A DNA stretch of 64,000 bases, from the NCBI GenBank assembly GCA_016937155.1, contig JAFGWM010000024.1, forward strand, positions 1 to 64,000, written 5' to 3'. Below the pieces are notes generated by a model. That model was not told where the DNA came from. It did not search any database and saw only the letters and a list, made by a program, of their open reading frames with translations. Both the position numbers and the translations under genes were made by a program. The stretch is from Deltaproteobacteria bacterium. Lineage in GTDB: Bacteria > Myxococcota_A > Polyangia > HGW-17. Shown piece after piece: positions 54,139 to 63,345 of this stretch (positions are counted from its first letter, which is position 1; each line of letters starts with the position of its first letter).

Positions 54139-55635
54139 TTATGGCATTATCGCACTGATGGCAAGAACTGTATATCCATCAGGCGTACGTACCTTGTAAT
54201 TTGCGCTGCTTGTGATATCAAATCTGAACCACACTGTAACTCCGGGATTTATAGTAATCGTTCCAGGAACAGAAAACTTGAATGTCGTGGAGAAGTTGGT
54301 GCTAGCTGCAGGATAATACCCGGGAAGCCAGAAGGGATAGTCCTCTTGAGTCTCTAATACCACTGTTGAATTATAGTAATCATTTTCATTGGAGGAGTCA
54401 CCGGTCTGACCGGAAGTATCGAGATCCACATCAAAATATACGATTCCATCAGAACCTGTGTATGTATTCAAACCGGGGATACCATTTCCGATGTGATGAT
54501 TGAAAGTAACTATAATCGGACTTGCAGGATCAATACTGTTTTCTTCCACCAGAGAAACGCTAAGATCTCCATCCACGGGAGTGAAAACAGCAACAGATCT
54601 TTCAACGAAATACATCGAATCAGGAGTGGTTGCATAAACCCTCAGATAATACTTTTCATTAAATTCAATATCCTCAGGAAGATCAAAATAAATCAGAGAT
54701 CCCTGTACTGTGGGTTCTATAAGCCATGATGCGCCACCCTGAGTTTTTTCCATAAGTTCAACTTCGATAGTGTCTTCACTGACTTCTCTACTGAAATTAA
54801 TGTAAACGGTGTCTCCTGGACCGTAGGTCCCAGGAAAAATCGTTGAACCTGTAAAATACGGCATAGTGGAATCAGAAATGGAGAGAGAACCACTGTATAC
54901 CCTTGAAAGTTTGATAACCTTAATTGTTTCAGAATTAGTCCTAAGGTTGTAACTGACTGTGGTGCCGTTAAAATCAGGGTATCCGTCACCATCTGAATCA
55001 TACTCGGAAATATTGACGGTAACAGCATTATCAGAATAAATCTGATTTGTCGCAGGAAGTTCATCAAACTGAACAATACCCAGAGTATTTGTGTTCTGGC
55101 TATCAGTTGTCTGACCCTGTCCATAAAAGTTTCCCCACTGATCAATGGTGACAAAAACCGGGTCAGCATTAACCTGCACAGGAATACCCTCCACAGGCCT
55201 GCCATCATCATCAATTACTCTGAGTCTCAATACGCCTGTGCTGTTTACAAGCCAGGTTGGAGGCACAGTGGCTGTGGGGGATGCATAGGGAGTATCCGAT
55301 TCGGATTCGCTGAAGGATACCACCTGTCTGGCGCTGTAATAATTTTCGGCATCATAAAGTACCACAATATTTCCAGTGGCAGGAACATCTGCAATGGAAT
55401 AAATACCTGTTTCATCTGTAGTAACAGTAAATACATTTCCTCCACTGATTACTGTCACTTCTACTCCTGCAAGTGGAGCATCTGTTGATGCATCAAATAT
55501 CACTCCACCTACAGTTCCGATTATTTCCACCGGATTTACTGTAATATTTTCATCGAATGTCTGTTTTCCATCATCACATGCTGAAAATAACCCCAGCAGC
55601 AAAGCTAACAAAATACCAATTCTAACATTTCTCAT
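54139..55635 (-). CDS. Lipoprotein with carboxypeptidase-regulatory-like and Ig-like domains
   Basis: A 498-residue lipoprotein (MRNVRIGILLALLLGLFSAC, lipobox FSAC). After a short tether comes a carboxypeptidase-regulatory-like beta sandwich (about 40-130; VGGVIFDASTDAPLAGVEVT, TDETGIYSIADVPA), then a second similar repeat (about 135-250; RLRVIDDDGRPVEGIPVQV) and a bacterial Ig-like/SbsA segment (about 280-420). Structural, probably surface-exposed. The start at 55635 follows GGAGG by seven bases; the GTG three bases earlier is less likely. Confidence 0.7.
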   Translation of the reverse strand: MRNVRIGILLALLLGLFSACDDGKQTFDENITVNPVEIIGTVGGVIFDASTDAPLAGVEVTVISGGNVFTVTTDETGIYSIADVPATGNIVVLYDAENYYSARQVVSFSESESDTPYASPTATVPPTWLVNSTGVLRLRVIDDDGRPVEGIPVQVNADPVFVTIDQWGNFYGQGQTTDSQNTNTLGIVQFDELPATNQIYSDNAVTVNISEYDSDGDGYPDFNGTTVSYNLRTNSETIKVIKLSRVYSGSLSISDSTMPYFTGSTIFPGTYGPGDTVYINFSREVSEDTIEVELMEKTQGGASWLIEPTVQGSLIYFDLPEDIEFNEKYYLRVYATTPDSMYFVERSVAVFTPVDGDLSVSLVEENSIDPASPIIVTFNHHIGNGIPGLNTYTGSDGIVYFDVDLDTSGQTGDSSNENDYYNSTVVLETQEDYPFWLPGYYPAASTNFSTTFKFSVPGTITINPGVTVWFRFDITSSANYKVRTPDGYTVLAISAIMP

Positions 55636-55680
55636 CACTGGTCCTCCTGAGAGTTAAAAACCCTTTAATAAATTAAATTC

Positions 55681-56943
55681 CTATCTTAAAAGTTTAGCTC
55701 CGGTACGGGGATAATATTCCGATCCCGAAGTGGCAATTATTATCGCAGTGATTGTTCCAGCAACAATCACGCCACCAATCCCCCCCACTGCAGGCCAGAA
55801 ATATCTGCTCTGGGGAATTTTCTTCAAACTACTGAACATCACCGATAAAGCACCTGGTTTTTTCTTCTTTTTCGGCCATTTCCCATTTAGAGGCACACCG
55901 GTAAACAACCTCTTTATAAAATGTCGCTGCTCCTCAGGTGTTGAATTCACGGCGTCAAATGTCTTTTTTATTTCATTCAGTTTGCTTGACAGCCTTGAAT
56001 CAAAAAGGAATGCAGTAACTTCAACCGAATTTGTTCCGGCAACCTTCATTATCATGTATACCATCATATCAACTTTGGCTTTTCTACAACTGTCGAGGAT
56101 ATTTTTTCCCGCACTCTTGTGTGAAAGCTCCATTCTTGAGTTGATGAGACTGTTCAGAATACCGGTTTTATTGGGTTTCATCACAATATGAAGGGTTTTA
56201 CCGGTTTTTGCATCAATGGAAAAGTCCTCCACAGCCACTTCATATCCCGGAAGGGTGGCAACAATAACAACATTTCCATGAGGTGCACTTTTAAAGGTGA
56301 CTGGAGCGGCACCCTTCATTTTAGTCTTATAATAAATTGTAGCCCCCGGAGGCTCTGTTGTAACAACAAGCTTTCCTCTGCCTTTTTCAAGAAAACCTTC
56401 TCTTACTTTCTTAACAAAGGTCGCCATCTGATCAGGAAATGATTTTTCATCTGCTTTTGGTTTCCATGCCAGATATTTAAGGAGATATTTTTCTGCGGCA
56501 GTTTTATCATTCAGAAAATATGAAAAAGCCGCAAGATTTTTAAGAGTATTACGGAACTTCTTCTTTCCTTTTTTTCCTTCCATCGCAAGAGCATAATGGT
56601 TTTTTTCATAGACTTCCATAGCCTTGCTGAAATTATCATATGCACTCTGCAGATCCCCAGCCTTACCTGCTTTCTTACCTGCCTTGTAGAAAGCAGCTCC
56701 TTCCAGAAGCTGGTCACTTGCAGGAAGAGGCATCGAAAGGGAAACCTGTTTCCATTCAATTATTTCACTGTATCCTAAAGCCCCCTCCATGGAACTTTTA
56801 AACTTCAGAATTGCATCAGATGATTTTCCCTCAATGAAAAAATGAGAACTGACCTGAGGTTTTGGAGAAGTCTTCTGAGCATTGGAATTTCCATGATATA
56901 AATGGAAAGAAAGAAATATGATCAGATAAGAAAAATGTCTCAT
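55681..56943 (-). CDS. TPR and PEGA-domain membrane protein
   Basis: A 420-residue protein with signal (MRHFSYLIIFLSFHLYHGNS), TPR-like helices (about 85-150; FYKAGKKAGKAGDLQSAYD, ALAMEGKKGKKKFRNTL), a PEGA domain (about 195-260; GKLVVTTEPPGATIYYKTKM, GYEVAVEDFSI), a helical part, and a C-terminal hydrophobic segment FWPAVGGIGGVIVAGTITAII. This TPR + PEGA + membrane anchor design is frequent beside Ser/Thr kinases in Myxococcota, though none is adjacent here. The start has no strong ribosome site. Confidence 0.65.
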   Translation of the reverse strand: MRHFSYLIIFLSFHLYHGNSNAQKTSPKPQVSSHFFIEGKSSDAILKFKSSMEGALGYSEIIEWKQVSLSMPLPASDQLLEGAAFYKAGKKAGKAGDLQSAYDNFSKAMEVYEKNHYALAMEGKKGKKKFRNTLKNLAAFSYFLNDKTAAEKYLLKYLAWKPKADEKSFPDQMATFVKKVREGFLEKGRGKLVVTTEPPGATIYYKTKMKGAAPVTFKSAPHGNVVIVATLPGYEVAVEDFSIDAKTGKTLHIVMKPNKTGILNSLINSRMELSHKSAGKNILDSCRKAKVDMMVYMIMKVAGTNSVEVTAFLFDSRLSSKLNEIKKTFDAVNSTPEEQRHFIKRLFTGVPLNGKWPKKKKKPGALSVMFSSLKKIPQSRYFWPAVGGIGGVIVAGTITAIIIATSGSEYYPRTGAKLLR

Positions 56944-57147
56944 TATAGTTACCACAATTTCCGTAATGGAATAAGTTATCCCTTCCACTACATCTTTTCA
57001 GAGATGAAATAATACCTGCCCTGAGGATAAATTGCAAATAGTAAAAAAACAGGTTGTTTAGTCTCTGTTTTACCGCAATACTTCCAGAAACCGGGAGTTT
57101 ATTCAATTTTCTATTCCTGGTAACAATATAATTCAGGAGAGACAGCA

Positions 57148-58737
57148 ATGTCTATTGATGTAGATGTAACTGCAAATTCAGATGTTGAAATAACTGTTGT
57201 CAGCGACCTGCATATCGGTGCAGGAAGAAGACAGGAAACTGCTTCGTTCTCCAGACATGAAGAATTTTTTTATGATGTTGAATTTTCTCTTTTTGTGGAT
57301 CACCTGATTCAGAATTCAAAAACCAGCGGGAAACCACATATTCTTGTCCTCAATGGAGATGTTATGGATTTTCTTTCCGTCACTGATGTCCCGGTTCGGG
57401 AAGAAATAGAATCCATGAATATTCCTGTCACCAGAAATGAAATGAAGTTTGGACTTGGAAGCAGCGAAAACAAGGCATTATGGAAAACCAGAATCATCCT
57501 GAAGGGTCACAGCGATTTTTTCATGGCTTTAGCCAGATTCCTGATGGAAGGTCACAGGGTTGTCTACATCAGAGGAAATCATGATCTTGAAATTTACTGG
57601 GAGAAAGTAAAAACCGAACTTGAAACCTTTTTAAAAAATTGCCTGATAAAACTTGGCAGCACGGATGGAAGTGAAATTTCCGGATGGGAAGTCAGGCAAT
57701 GGTTCTTTTTTGAAAACGGGGTTTATATTGAACATGGGAATCAGTATGATGAGACAAACGTCATCACAAGCCCGCTTTGTCCACTGCTTCCTGATGGAGC
57801 CTATGGCGGAAAGGAACTTTTACTCGATTACCCTGTTGGAAGCCTTTTCGCCAGATTTGTTTACGGTCCAATCCGTGGGCTTGATCCTTACAGAACCCAT
57901 GTTATAAGCCTTGCTCAGTATCTCAGTGTAATGAGGACTTATAACCTGTGGGATTTCATAAGAACTCTTCACCTCAACTTTCCGTTTTTCCTGAGAGCAA
58001 TAAGAAATTCTCTTGAAACCGGGGGAACCAAAGCTAGAGAATTTTTAAAAAGGCACATCATTGAAAGAAAGACACGTGCTCAGTTAGCCGGGATAAATGA
58101 AAAACAGCTTAAAAAAATTGATTCCCTGAGAGCTCTTCCCCTTGGTCACAGTGGATACGAAATTTTTATAAGAATGTTTAGACCATTTCTGATTCAAATG
58201 ATCATTCTTTTTTTCCTGGTGATCACATCAATCTTCGGCTGGATTTTAACATTTACAACACTCTCTTCAATACTTTCCCACAGCGTTTTTGGCAAAGCCT
58301 CCACCATAAGTGTGCTGGCAGTTCTAACATTTGTGGGAATATTCTTTCTGTTTGCCAAAATTGGTAAAGCTATTTATTCTTACGAGGATCCACTGATAAT
58401 AAATACCAGAAAGAATGCCGGAAAAATTTCAGAAATAATCAAACCGAGAGTCATCGTTATGGGGCATACCCATGTTTGCGAAAAAGTTATTTTTCCAAAT
58501 GGATGCATATATATAAACACTGGTACATGGATACCCTATCCCGGGCCATGGGACCTGCTTAAACAAAGAGCGCGTCAGTTTACTTTCTGTCGCATAAGCT
58601 CTGATAATTATGAGCTTCTTCAATGGGATCCCGTATTGAGGTTGCCTGTTCCTCCACTTATTCTGGAAAATTCCAGAAAGAATCCCTGGGAAAAGGTCAT
58701 CGGAGATGATTTCATTCCTCCGGAAGAAAAAAATTAA
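57148..58737 (+). CDS. Membrane-associated calcineurin-like metallophosphatase
   Basis: A 529-residue protein with the five metallophosphatase motifs in order: SDLHIG (about 20), LNGDVMDF (about 70), RGNHDLE (about 145), IEHGNQYD (about 195) and a C-terminal GHTHVC (about 435). Between motifs four and five sits a 240-residue insert with two or three membrane helices (FLIQMIILFFLVITSIFGWIL; SVLAVLTFVGIFFLFAKI). The motif set resembles UDP-2,3-diacylglucosamine hydrolases (LpxH/LpxI-type), but the insert and length are unusual, so lipid A synthesis is only a hint. GGAG lies eight bases upstream. Confidence 0.75.
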   Translation: MSIDVDVTANSDVEITVVSDLHIGAGRRQETASFSRHEEFFYDVEFSLFVDHLIQNSKTSGKPHILVLNGDVMDFLSVTDVPVREEIESMNIPVTRNEMKFGLGSSENKALWKTRIILKGHSDFFMALARFLMEGHRVVYIRGNHDLEIYWEKVKTELETFLKNCLIKLGSTDGSEISGWEVRQWFFFENGVYIEHGNQYDETNVITSPLCPLLPDGAYGGKELLLDYPVGSLFARFVYGPIRGLDPYRTHVISLAQYLSVMRTYNLWDFIRTLHLNFPFFLRAIRNSLETGGTKAREFLKRHIIERKTRAQLAGINEKQLKKIDSLRALPLGHSGYEIFIRMFRPFLIQMIILFFLVITSIFGWILTFTTLSSILSHSVFGKASTISVLAVLTFVGIFFLFAKIGKAIYSYEDPLIINTRKNAGKISEIIKPRVIVMGHTHVCEKVIFPNGCIYINTGTWIPYPGPWDLLKQRARQFTFCRISSDNYELLQWDPVLRLPVPPLILENSRKNPWEKVIGDDFIPPEEKN

Positions 58738-58840
58738 GTCAGTTGTGATTTTTTTCTCTTCATCACGATTGACTTGGCAGTTTCAGTGATTATCTGTCAT
58801 TGTCGTAATTTTAAAGGTTTTATTACCTGAAAATATTAAT

Positions 58841-58868
58841 TTTGTACTTTGTACTTTTTACTTTTTAT
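58841..58868 (+). repeat. Heptad tandem repeat before groES
   Basis: Four consecutive 7-base units TTTGTAC, TTTGTAC, TTTTTAC and TTTTTAT end two bases before the ribosome site TGGAGG (58871). Such short tandem repeats between promoter and gene can vary in copy number. Confidence 0.5.
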
Positions 58869-58882
58869 ATTGGAGGTTTGAA

Positions 58883-59155
58883 ATGAAAGTAGTTCCTTTT
58901 GACGAAAGAGTTGTTGTTGAACATGAAGAACAGGATATCAAAGAAGTAGGTGGAATTATCATCCCTGAAAGTGTAAAGGAAAAACCCCAATACGGAAAAA
59001 TCTGTGCGGTGGGTACCGGAGAACTTATCAGCGCCATGGTTAAAGTCGGAGATAAAATTCTTTACAATAAGTATGCTGGAAGTGAATTTGAACTTGACGG
59101 CAAAAAAATACTTATTATTTCCAAGGACGATATTCTCGCTAAAATTTCCGAATAA
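58883..59155 (+). CDS. groES: Co-chaperonin GroES
   Basis: A 90-residue protein with the GroES fold: VVPFDERVVVEHEEQ, the mobile loop KEVGGIIIPESVKEKPQ, then GKICAVGTGELI and VGDKILYNKYAGSEF. It caps the GroEL folding chamber. GGAGG precedes the ATG by eight bases. The gene stands alone; the next gene is a radical-SAM-like protein, not groEL, which is unusual since groESL is almost always an operon. No CIRCE element was seen upstream. Confidence 0.93.
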   Translation: MKVVPFDERVVVEHEEQDIKEVGGIIIPESVKEKPQYGKICAVGTGELISAMVKVGDKILYNKYAGSEFELDGKKILIISKDDILAKISE

Positions 59156-59305
59156 AAAAATTTCTTCACCTTTTTTTTCCCCTTAATATTCAAATCTTTC
59201 ACGCCGAAAATCATCATTATGTAACGATGATGGCGCCATTTTTACACTCAATGGATAATATAAGAGAGTTGATGTTGACAAACAACTTCTCAAGGAGTGT
59301 ATTTG

Positions 59306-60781
59306 ATGGCCCTAAATTCTCAACTCCCTTCAAAGAAATTTAAAAATACAAACAAAAAAGTTTCCATTGTGATTCCTTCCCTAGGTGTAAAAAATCTTAC
59401 TCCTGAAATGGATCTGAAATTCACCTGGTTTGTACAACTTGCCACTGAACTGGATGGCCATGGTATTGAAACTGTTGTATATAATGAAAATTACTCCATA
59501 ATTGACTATCTTGAACTGTTACATTCTTCCCTGGTGATAATTGACGTTGATGCCCCACACGCCATGAAAGGATATGCTCTTGCTGATGCATTACAACGGG
59601 AGGGAGTAAATTGCATGATACATACTGCTTCTTCCATCGACCTCATCAGAGAATCTCTTGAAGTCTGCTCTAGGGTGACTGATACTTCGGACAATCAGAA
59701 ACTTAAATCCTTTGCCATTGAAATTCTCAAAGGGGAAATGATTGCTGATGAAAATTTCTTTACAGATTTTTCACTCATTGCAAAATCAAGGGAATTTATC
59801 AGGAAAACTGAGTCTGTATTTTCACAGACTATTCCAGATTTTTTTCTTGTTCACTCATGGGATGAACATCACGCCCTCAAACGCCCCAGAATACCCGTGG
59901 TATTTTGGGAAAACCGTCCTGTTTCATCTATTCTGGAGGAAATAAAAATATACCGGAATGAAAAAGTTCAATTTGTTTTTTCCGGTCCGGATCTTATGAA
60001 GAATGTGGATCTAATGAAGTCCTTCCTTGAAAGTATTTCTTCAATGAGAGAAATATCCCATTCCAACTGGTCAGCAACAATACCACCATCATTTGCATCA
60101 GATGATGAACTTGCATCTCTGATGAAGAGAACAGGCTGCAGTGGAATTGATTTTGAGTTCAGATCCCCCGACGATATAAATTTTTCAGGTAATGCAACAG
60201 GTTATAATCCCGGAGATCTGATGAAAAACATAAAAAATATTAACTCCCGCAACATCAATGTTAAGGGGATCTTCACATGTGGATTTGAGAGTGAAACTAT
60301 GGACTCACTCAGACAGTTGCTGGAATTTGCACTTGAATCTGGTGTTAATGATGCCGAATTCAATCTTCATACAGCACTTCCTGGCTCTCAGGAATACAAA
60401 AGTCTCGAACTGGATGGAAAAATAACTGTCTCGAACTGGTCACTTTATGATGGAAAACACGTAACTCTTACCAGCACATCGGTTTCTCCATGGGAACTTC
60501 AGGCATTTCTTTCTATGGCAGAACGAAAATTTTATACCCCCAAAAGGCTTATGTCCAATATGCTGAGAGGTCACTTCTTAGTCGCAGCGGAAATGTTTAC
60601 TCATAGAAATTCAGGCTTAAATATGAGTAAAATAAATTCGCTTTTCAAAGCTGCACTCAGGATTTCCAGAAAAAATCCGTCTGTTCCATTCAGGTTTGAT
60701 CTTAAACCTGCTTTCACGGATATATACAGACATGTTAAAATCGCCTCAGGAATTCTGGGACTCGCTCAAATGGCCAACTGA
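59306..60781 (+). CDS. Radical-SAM-like protein lacking the CxxxCxxC motif
   Basis: A 491-residue soluble protein with the organisation of B12-binding radical SAM enzymes: an N-terminal cobalamin-domain-like half (KVSIVIPSLGVKNLTPEM; HSSLVIIDVDAPHAMKGYAL) and a TIM-barrel-like half ending with the family's typical blocks MKRTGCSGIDFEF, GIFTCGFESETMDSLRQLLE, TALPGSQEYKSLEL and NWSLYDGKHVTL. However the segment where CxxxCxxC should be (about 205-245) has no Cys at all; the protein's Cys are isolated. Cluster-dependent SAM cleavage therefore seems lost. The start at 59306 has GGAG eight bases upstream. The function is unknown. Confidence 0.7.
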   Translation: MALNSQLPSKKFKNTNKKVSIVIPSLGVKNLTPEMDLKFTWFVQLATELDGHGIETVVYNENYSIIDYLELLHSSLVIIDVDAPHAMKGYALADALQREGVNCMIHTASSIDLIRESLEVCSRVTDTSDNQKLKSFAIEILKGEMIADENFFTDFSLIAKSREFIRKTESVFSQTIPDFFLVHSWDEHHALKRPRIPVVFWENRPVSSILEEIKIYRNEKVQFVFSGPDLMKNVDLMKSFLESISSMREISHSNWSATIPPSFASDDELASLMKRTGCSGIDFEFRSPDDINFSGNATGYNPGDLMKNIKNINSRNINVKGIFTCGFESETMDSLRQLLEFALESGVNDAEFNLHTALPGSQEYKSLELDGKITVSNWSLYDGKHVTLTSTSVSPWELQAFLSMAERKFYTPKRLMSNMLRGHFLVAAEMFTHRNSGLNMSKINSLFKAALRISRKNPSVPFRFDLKPAFTDIYRHVKIASGILGLAQMAN

Positions 60782-61224
60782 CTTCTATTTTATTCACTAT
60801 CGGAATACCACGACATCGGGGATCTCTTTATTTGTGAACTGCTAAAATTTCTTCAGTAATAATTTTCTGTCTGTACAGCAAAGTTATTGAAATTAATACT
60901 TCTTTGAATTTAGCACATGCTTTCCAACAAACATATGTATTATCAAAAAGTTAGAAAATTCTGGCAATTCAACCTTTAGTAAGGGCTTACTTTGCTTTTT
61001 AAAATCCATTGAAATCTTAGAGCTGAATGACTCTTGCTTGAATTGATGAATTTCATTTGCTACATAACATAGCAACTACCTGATACTCACTAGGTTCATT
61101 GCTTTTGCCGGCAATATAAAACAGGCACCTGACAGTGCTTTTGTCTGAACCTTACATTTCGGGAAAAATGATAATCAGTGAGTTTCTATTTACCAGAAAT
61201 TCAAAGCCGGACAGGACAGGAAAT
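60782..61224. other. Intergenic region before the deoxynucleoside kinase gene
   Basis: About 440 AT-rich bases. A 60-codon minus-strand frame at 60893-61075 lacks start signals and family features. The frame of the following kinase gene is open from 61135 but reads unlike the family before 61225. No terminator or repeat was found. Confidence 0.4.
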
Positions 61225-62625
61225 ATGGAAAATCTAAGGATAGGAATTGTCGGAAATATAGGAGTAGGAAAATCAACGCTGGTAAAAGCTGCGAGTTCCG
61301 AACCCTATAAGAATATACTACTGGAAACACTGCCGGGGCGTAGTATCTCTGATAATGTGAGTGTTTTTGAAGAAGAGTTCAATCCTGAAGTACTCGATGC
61401 ATTCTATAAGGATCCCATTTCCAATGCTTTTATGGCACAGATAGAATTTTTTAACGGTCGTCTTGATAGACAGAAAAAAATTCAGCACTGTCATGGTATT
61501 GTGCTTGAAGACAGAACACTCAGTGAAGACTACTATATTTTTGGTCTGGCTCAGAAAATTCTTGGAAATATGTCAGATGAGGAATTTCTTGCATATCAGC
61601 GTACATTTGAACTCATGACAGAGAAAATCGGCGAGCCGGATCTTATCATCTATCTTAAGGCCGATGTCGAAACATTAAAAAACCGGCTTTCTGAGCGGGG
61701 TCGCGAGTCCGAAAAAAGTATTCCTGAGGGCTATCTTAAACTCCTGAATGAACTTTATGAAAAATTTATAGACAGACATGTCAATTGTCCTGTAATAACT
61801 ATTGACGCAACTGAGAACTTACCCCTTGAAATTTATCTTGATAAGACCGTAAGAAAAATTGGAGATGGAATCCGGGATTTAAATCTGAGAATCACCACTC
61901 CCGGCATCAGCGACTGGGTAACTCTTCCATTGACCAAGGCAACACTTAAAGCAATAGATGCTGAAACCAGTCTTGAAAGCTATCTCAGGGAAAATCCCAC
62001 ACTTATCACTATCGCTGGAAATGTCGGTCTTGGAAAAAGTACTCTGACGGCCCTTATGGAAAGAAGTCTCAAACTTGAAGGCCTTTACGAAAGCCCGGAG
62101 AAGAATCCCCTTCTGGAAAAATTCCTTGGAGACAAACCTCAGTATTGCTTTGATTTACAGATGCATTTCCTGAAAATGAGAGCTGAAATGCAGATTAGAG
62201 GCCATGATGAAAAAATGAGCTACGTCATGGACAGGTCACTTCCTGAAGATTTGCTGGTTTTCTGTTACCAGTTCAGACAGGATGGCCACCTCACTCAGAA
62301 TCAACTGGATCTTCTCACCAGTGAATTCAAACGTGCCTGTGATCAGATCCCATCCAGTGATTTAATGATAGTCCTTAAGGGCCCAAGTGAACTTGCCTGG
62401 GATCGAATTACACAGCGGGGACGCCTCATGGAAATGGAAGGCGGCTGGGTAAAAAGTGAAATTGAAAGTCTGAACAAATGGTATGAAACTTATGGGGCTA
62501 ACGTGGTTGATTACGGTTATCACCGTGGAAAAGTTCTTGAACTTGATGTGAATATCCTCGATTTCACAAACCGAATCCATGTAGGCTACATCTTTGACCT
62601 CATCCTGAAAACTCTTAAAAACTGA
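61225..62625 (+). CDS. Tandem-fused deoxynucleoside kinase
   Basis: A 466-residue protein containing two complete deoxynucleoside kinase domains. Domain one (about 1-225): P-loop GIVGNIGVGKSTL (residues 10-18), LEDRTLSEDYYIF (DR[ST] motif) and LID RLSERGRESEK. Domain two (about 255-466): P-loop TIAGNVGLGKSTL (265-273), MDRSLPEDLLVF and LID RITQRGRLMEMEG. Each alone would have the usual size of a bacterial dAK/dGK-like salvage kinase (about 210-220 residues). The two halves are diverged, so they may prefer different deoxynucleosides or form an internal dimer. The start at 61225 has AGGAAAT just upstream. Confidence 0.85.
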   Translation: MENLRIGIVGNIGVGKSTLVKAASSEPYKNILLETLPGRSISDNVSVFEEEFNPEVLDAFYKDPISNAFMAQIEFFNGRLDRQKKIQHCHGIVLEDRTLSEDYYIFGLAQKILGNMSDEEFLAYQRTFELMTEKIGEPDLIIYLKADVETLKNRLSERGRESEKSIPEGYLKLLNELYEKFIDRHVNCPVITIDATENLPLEIYLDKTVRKIGDGIRDLNLRITTPGISDWVTLPLTKATLKAIDAETSLESYLRENPTLITIAGNVGLGKSTLTALMERSLKLEGLYESPEKNPLLEKFLGDKPQYCFDLQMHFLKMRAEMQIRGHDEKMSYVMDRSLPEDLLVFCYQFRQDGHLTQNQLDLLTSEFKRACDQIPSSDLMIVLKGPSELAWDRITQRGRLMEMEGGWVKSEIESLNKWYETYGANVVDYGYHRGKVLELDVNILDFTNRIHVGYIFDLILKTLKN

Positions 62626-62697
62626 ATTTTCTCTGTTTATCTTTTCACAATGTGTTATTAAATTTCATCGAATCTGGAATTCCGGCAGGAGATGCTG

Positions 62698-63345
62698 ATG
62701 AATAAAATAATATCATTCGTATATGTACTGGTTCTTGGAACAATCGCCGCATTTTTATCTATTGAATCAACAAGAGAGCAGTTTGTCCTGATGACACGAA
62801 ACTATCCATTCTTAATGGGATTTCTGAAAATCGGGATTCTCGGAACAATGGGTGAACTGTTATCCGGCAGAGTGGTAACCGGAACATGGAAAATTTCTGG
62901 AGTATCAATACACCAGAGGTTTCTTATCTGGGGATTTTTCGGTCTGGCGTTTACCGTTGTCTTTCCTATGTTTTCAATGGGTGTTGAAGGATTACTCAGG
63001 GCATCACTTCTACCGGGAAAAAACAGCACTTTCCTAACAGCATTTTGGAAAAGCTTTTTCATGAATATTATTTTTGCACCACCCATGATGACTTTCCACA
63101 GGCTTACAGATACACTCATAGACAGAAAAATGCTTTTTAAAAAATGGCCGGCTGTGGAAATTTTTCAGAATATGAACTGGGCAAACATGATAAGGGTTGT
63201 CGGTTTTTCGTGTATCTGGTTCTGGATTCCAGCTCACACTGCAACTTTCCTTCTTCCACCTGAATTCAGAGTCTTAAGTGCAGCACTGCTATCTCTTGCG
63301 CTGGGTTTGATACTGGGATACGCAAAAAGAAAATCTCTTCAGTAA
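62698..63345 (+). CDS. Mpv17/PMP22-like membrane protein
   Basis: A 215-residue protein with four or five hydrophobic stretches and the blocks FPMFSMGVEGLLRAS, NIIFAPPMMTFHRLTD and IWFWIPAHTATFLLPPEF that recall the Mpv17/PMP22 family (P..W..P-type turn and FLLPPEFRVL). This family is mostly eukaryotic with scattered bacterial members of unknown function. The ATG at 62698 has AGGAG six bases upstream. It overlaps the diguanylate cyclase gene tail-to-tail by 7 bases. Confidence 0.5.
   Translation: MNKIISFVYVLVLGTIAAFLSIESTREQFVLMTRNYPFLMGFLKIGILGTMGELLSGRVVTGTWKISGVSIHQRFLIWGFFGLAFTVVFPMFSMGVEGLLRASLLPGKNSTFLTAFWKSFFMNIIFAPPMMTFHRLTDTLIDRKMLFKKWPAVEIFQNMNWANMIRVVGFSCIWFWIPAHTATFLLPPEFRVLSAALLSLALGLILGYAKRKSLQ

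Noticed and set aside
59197-59303. Hairpins ATCATC/GATGAT near 59210 and GAGAGTTG/CAACTTCTC near 59266-59293 before the radical-SAM-like gene, considered as a riboswitch
   Set aside because: Only short local stems are seen; no cobalamin or SAM riboswitch core such as the B12-box could be recognised.
60893-61075. A 60-codon minus-strand frame before the deoxynucleoside kinase
   Set aside because: No start signal or recognisable feature; the region is AT-rich noncoding.
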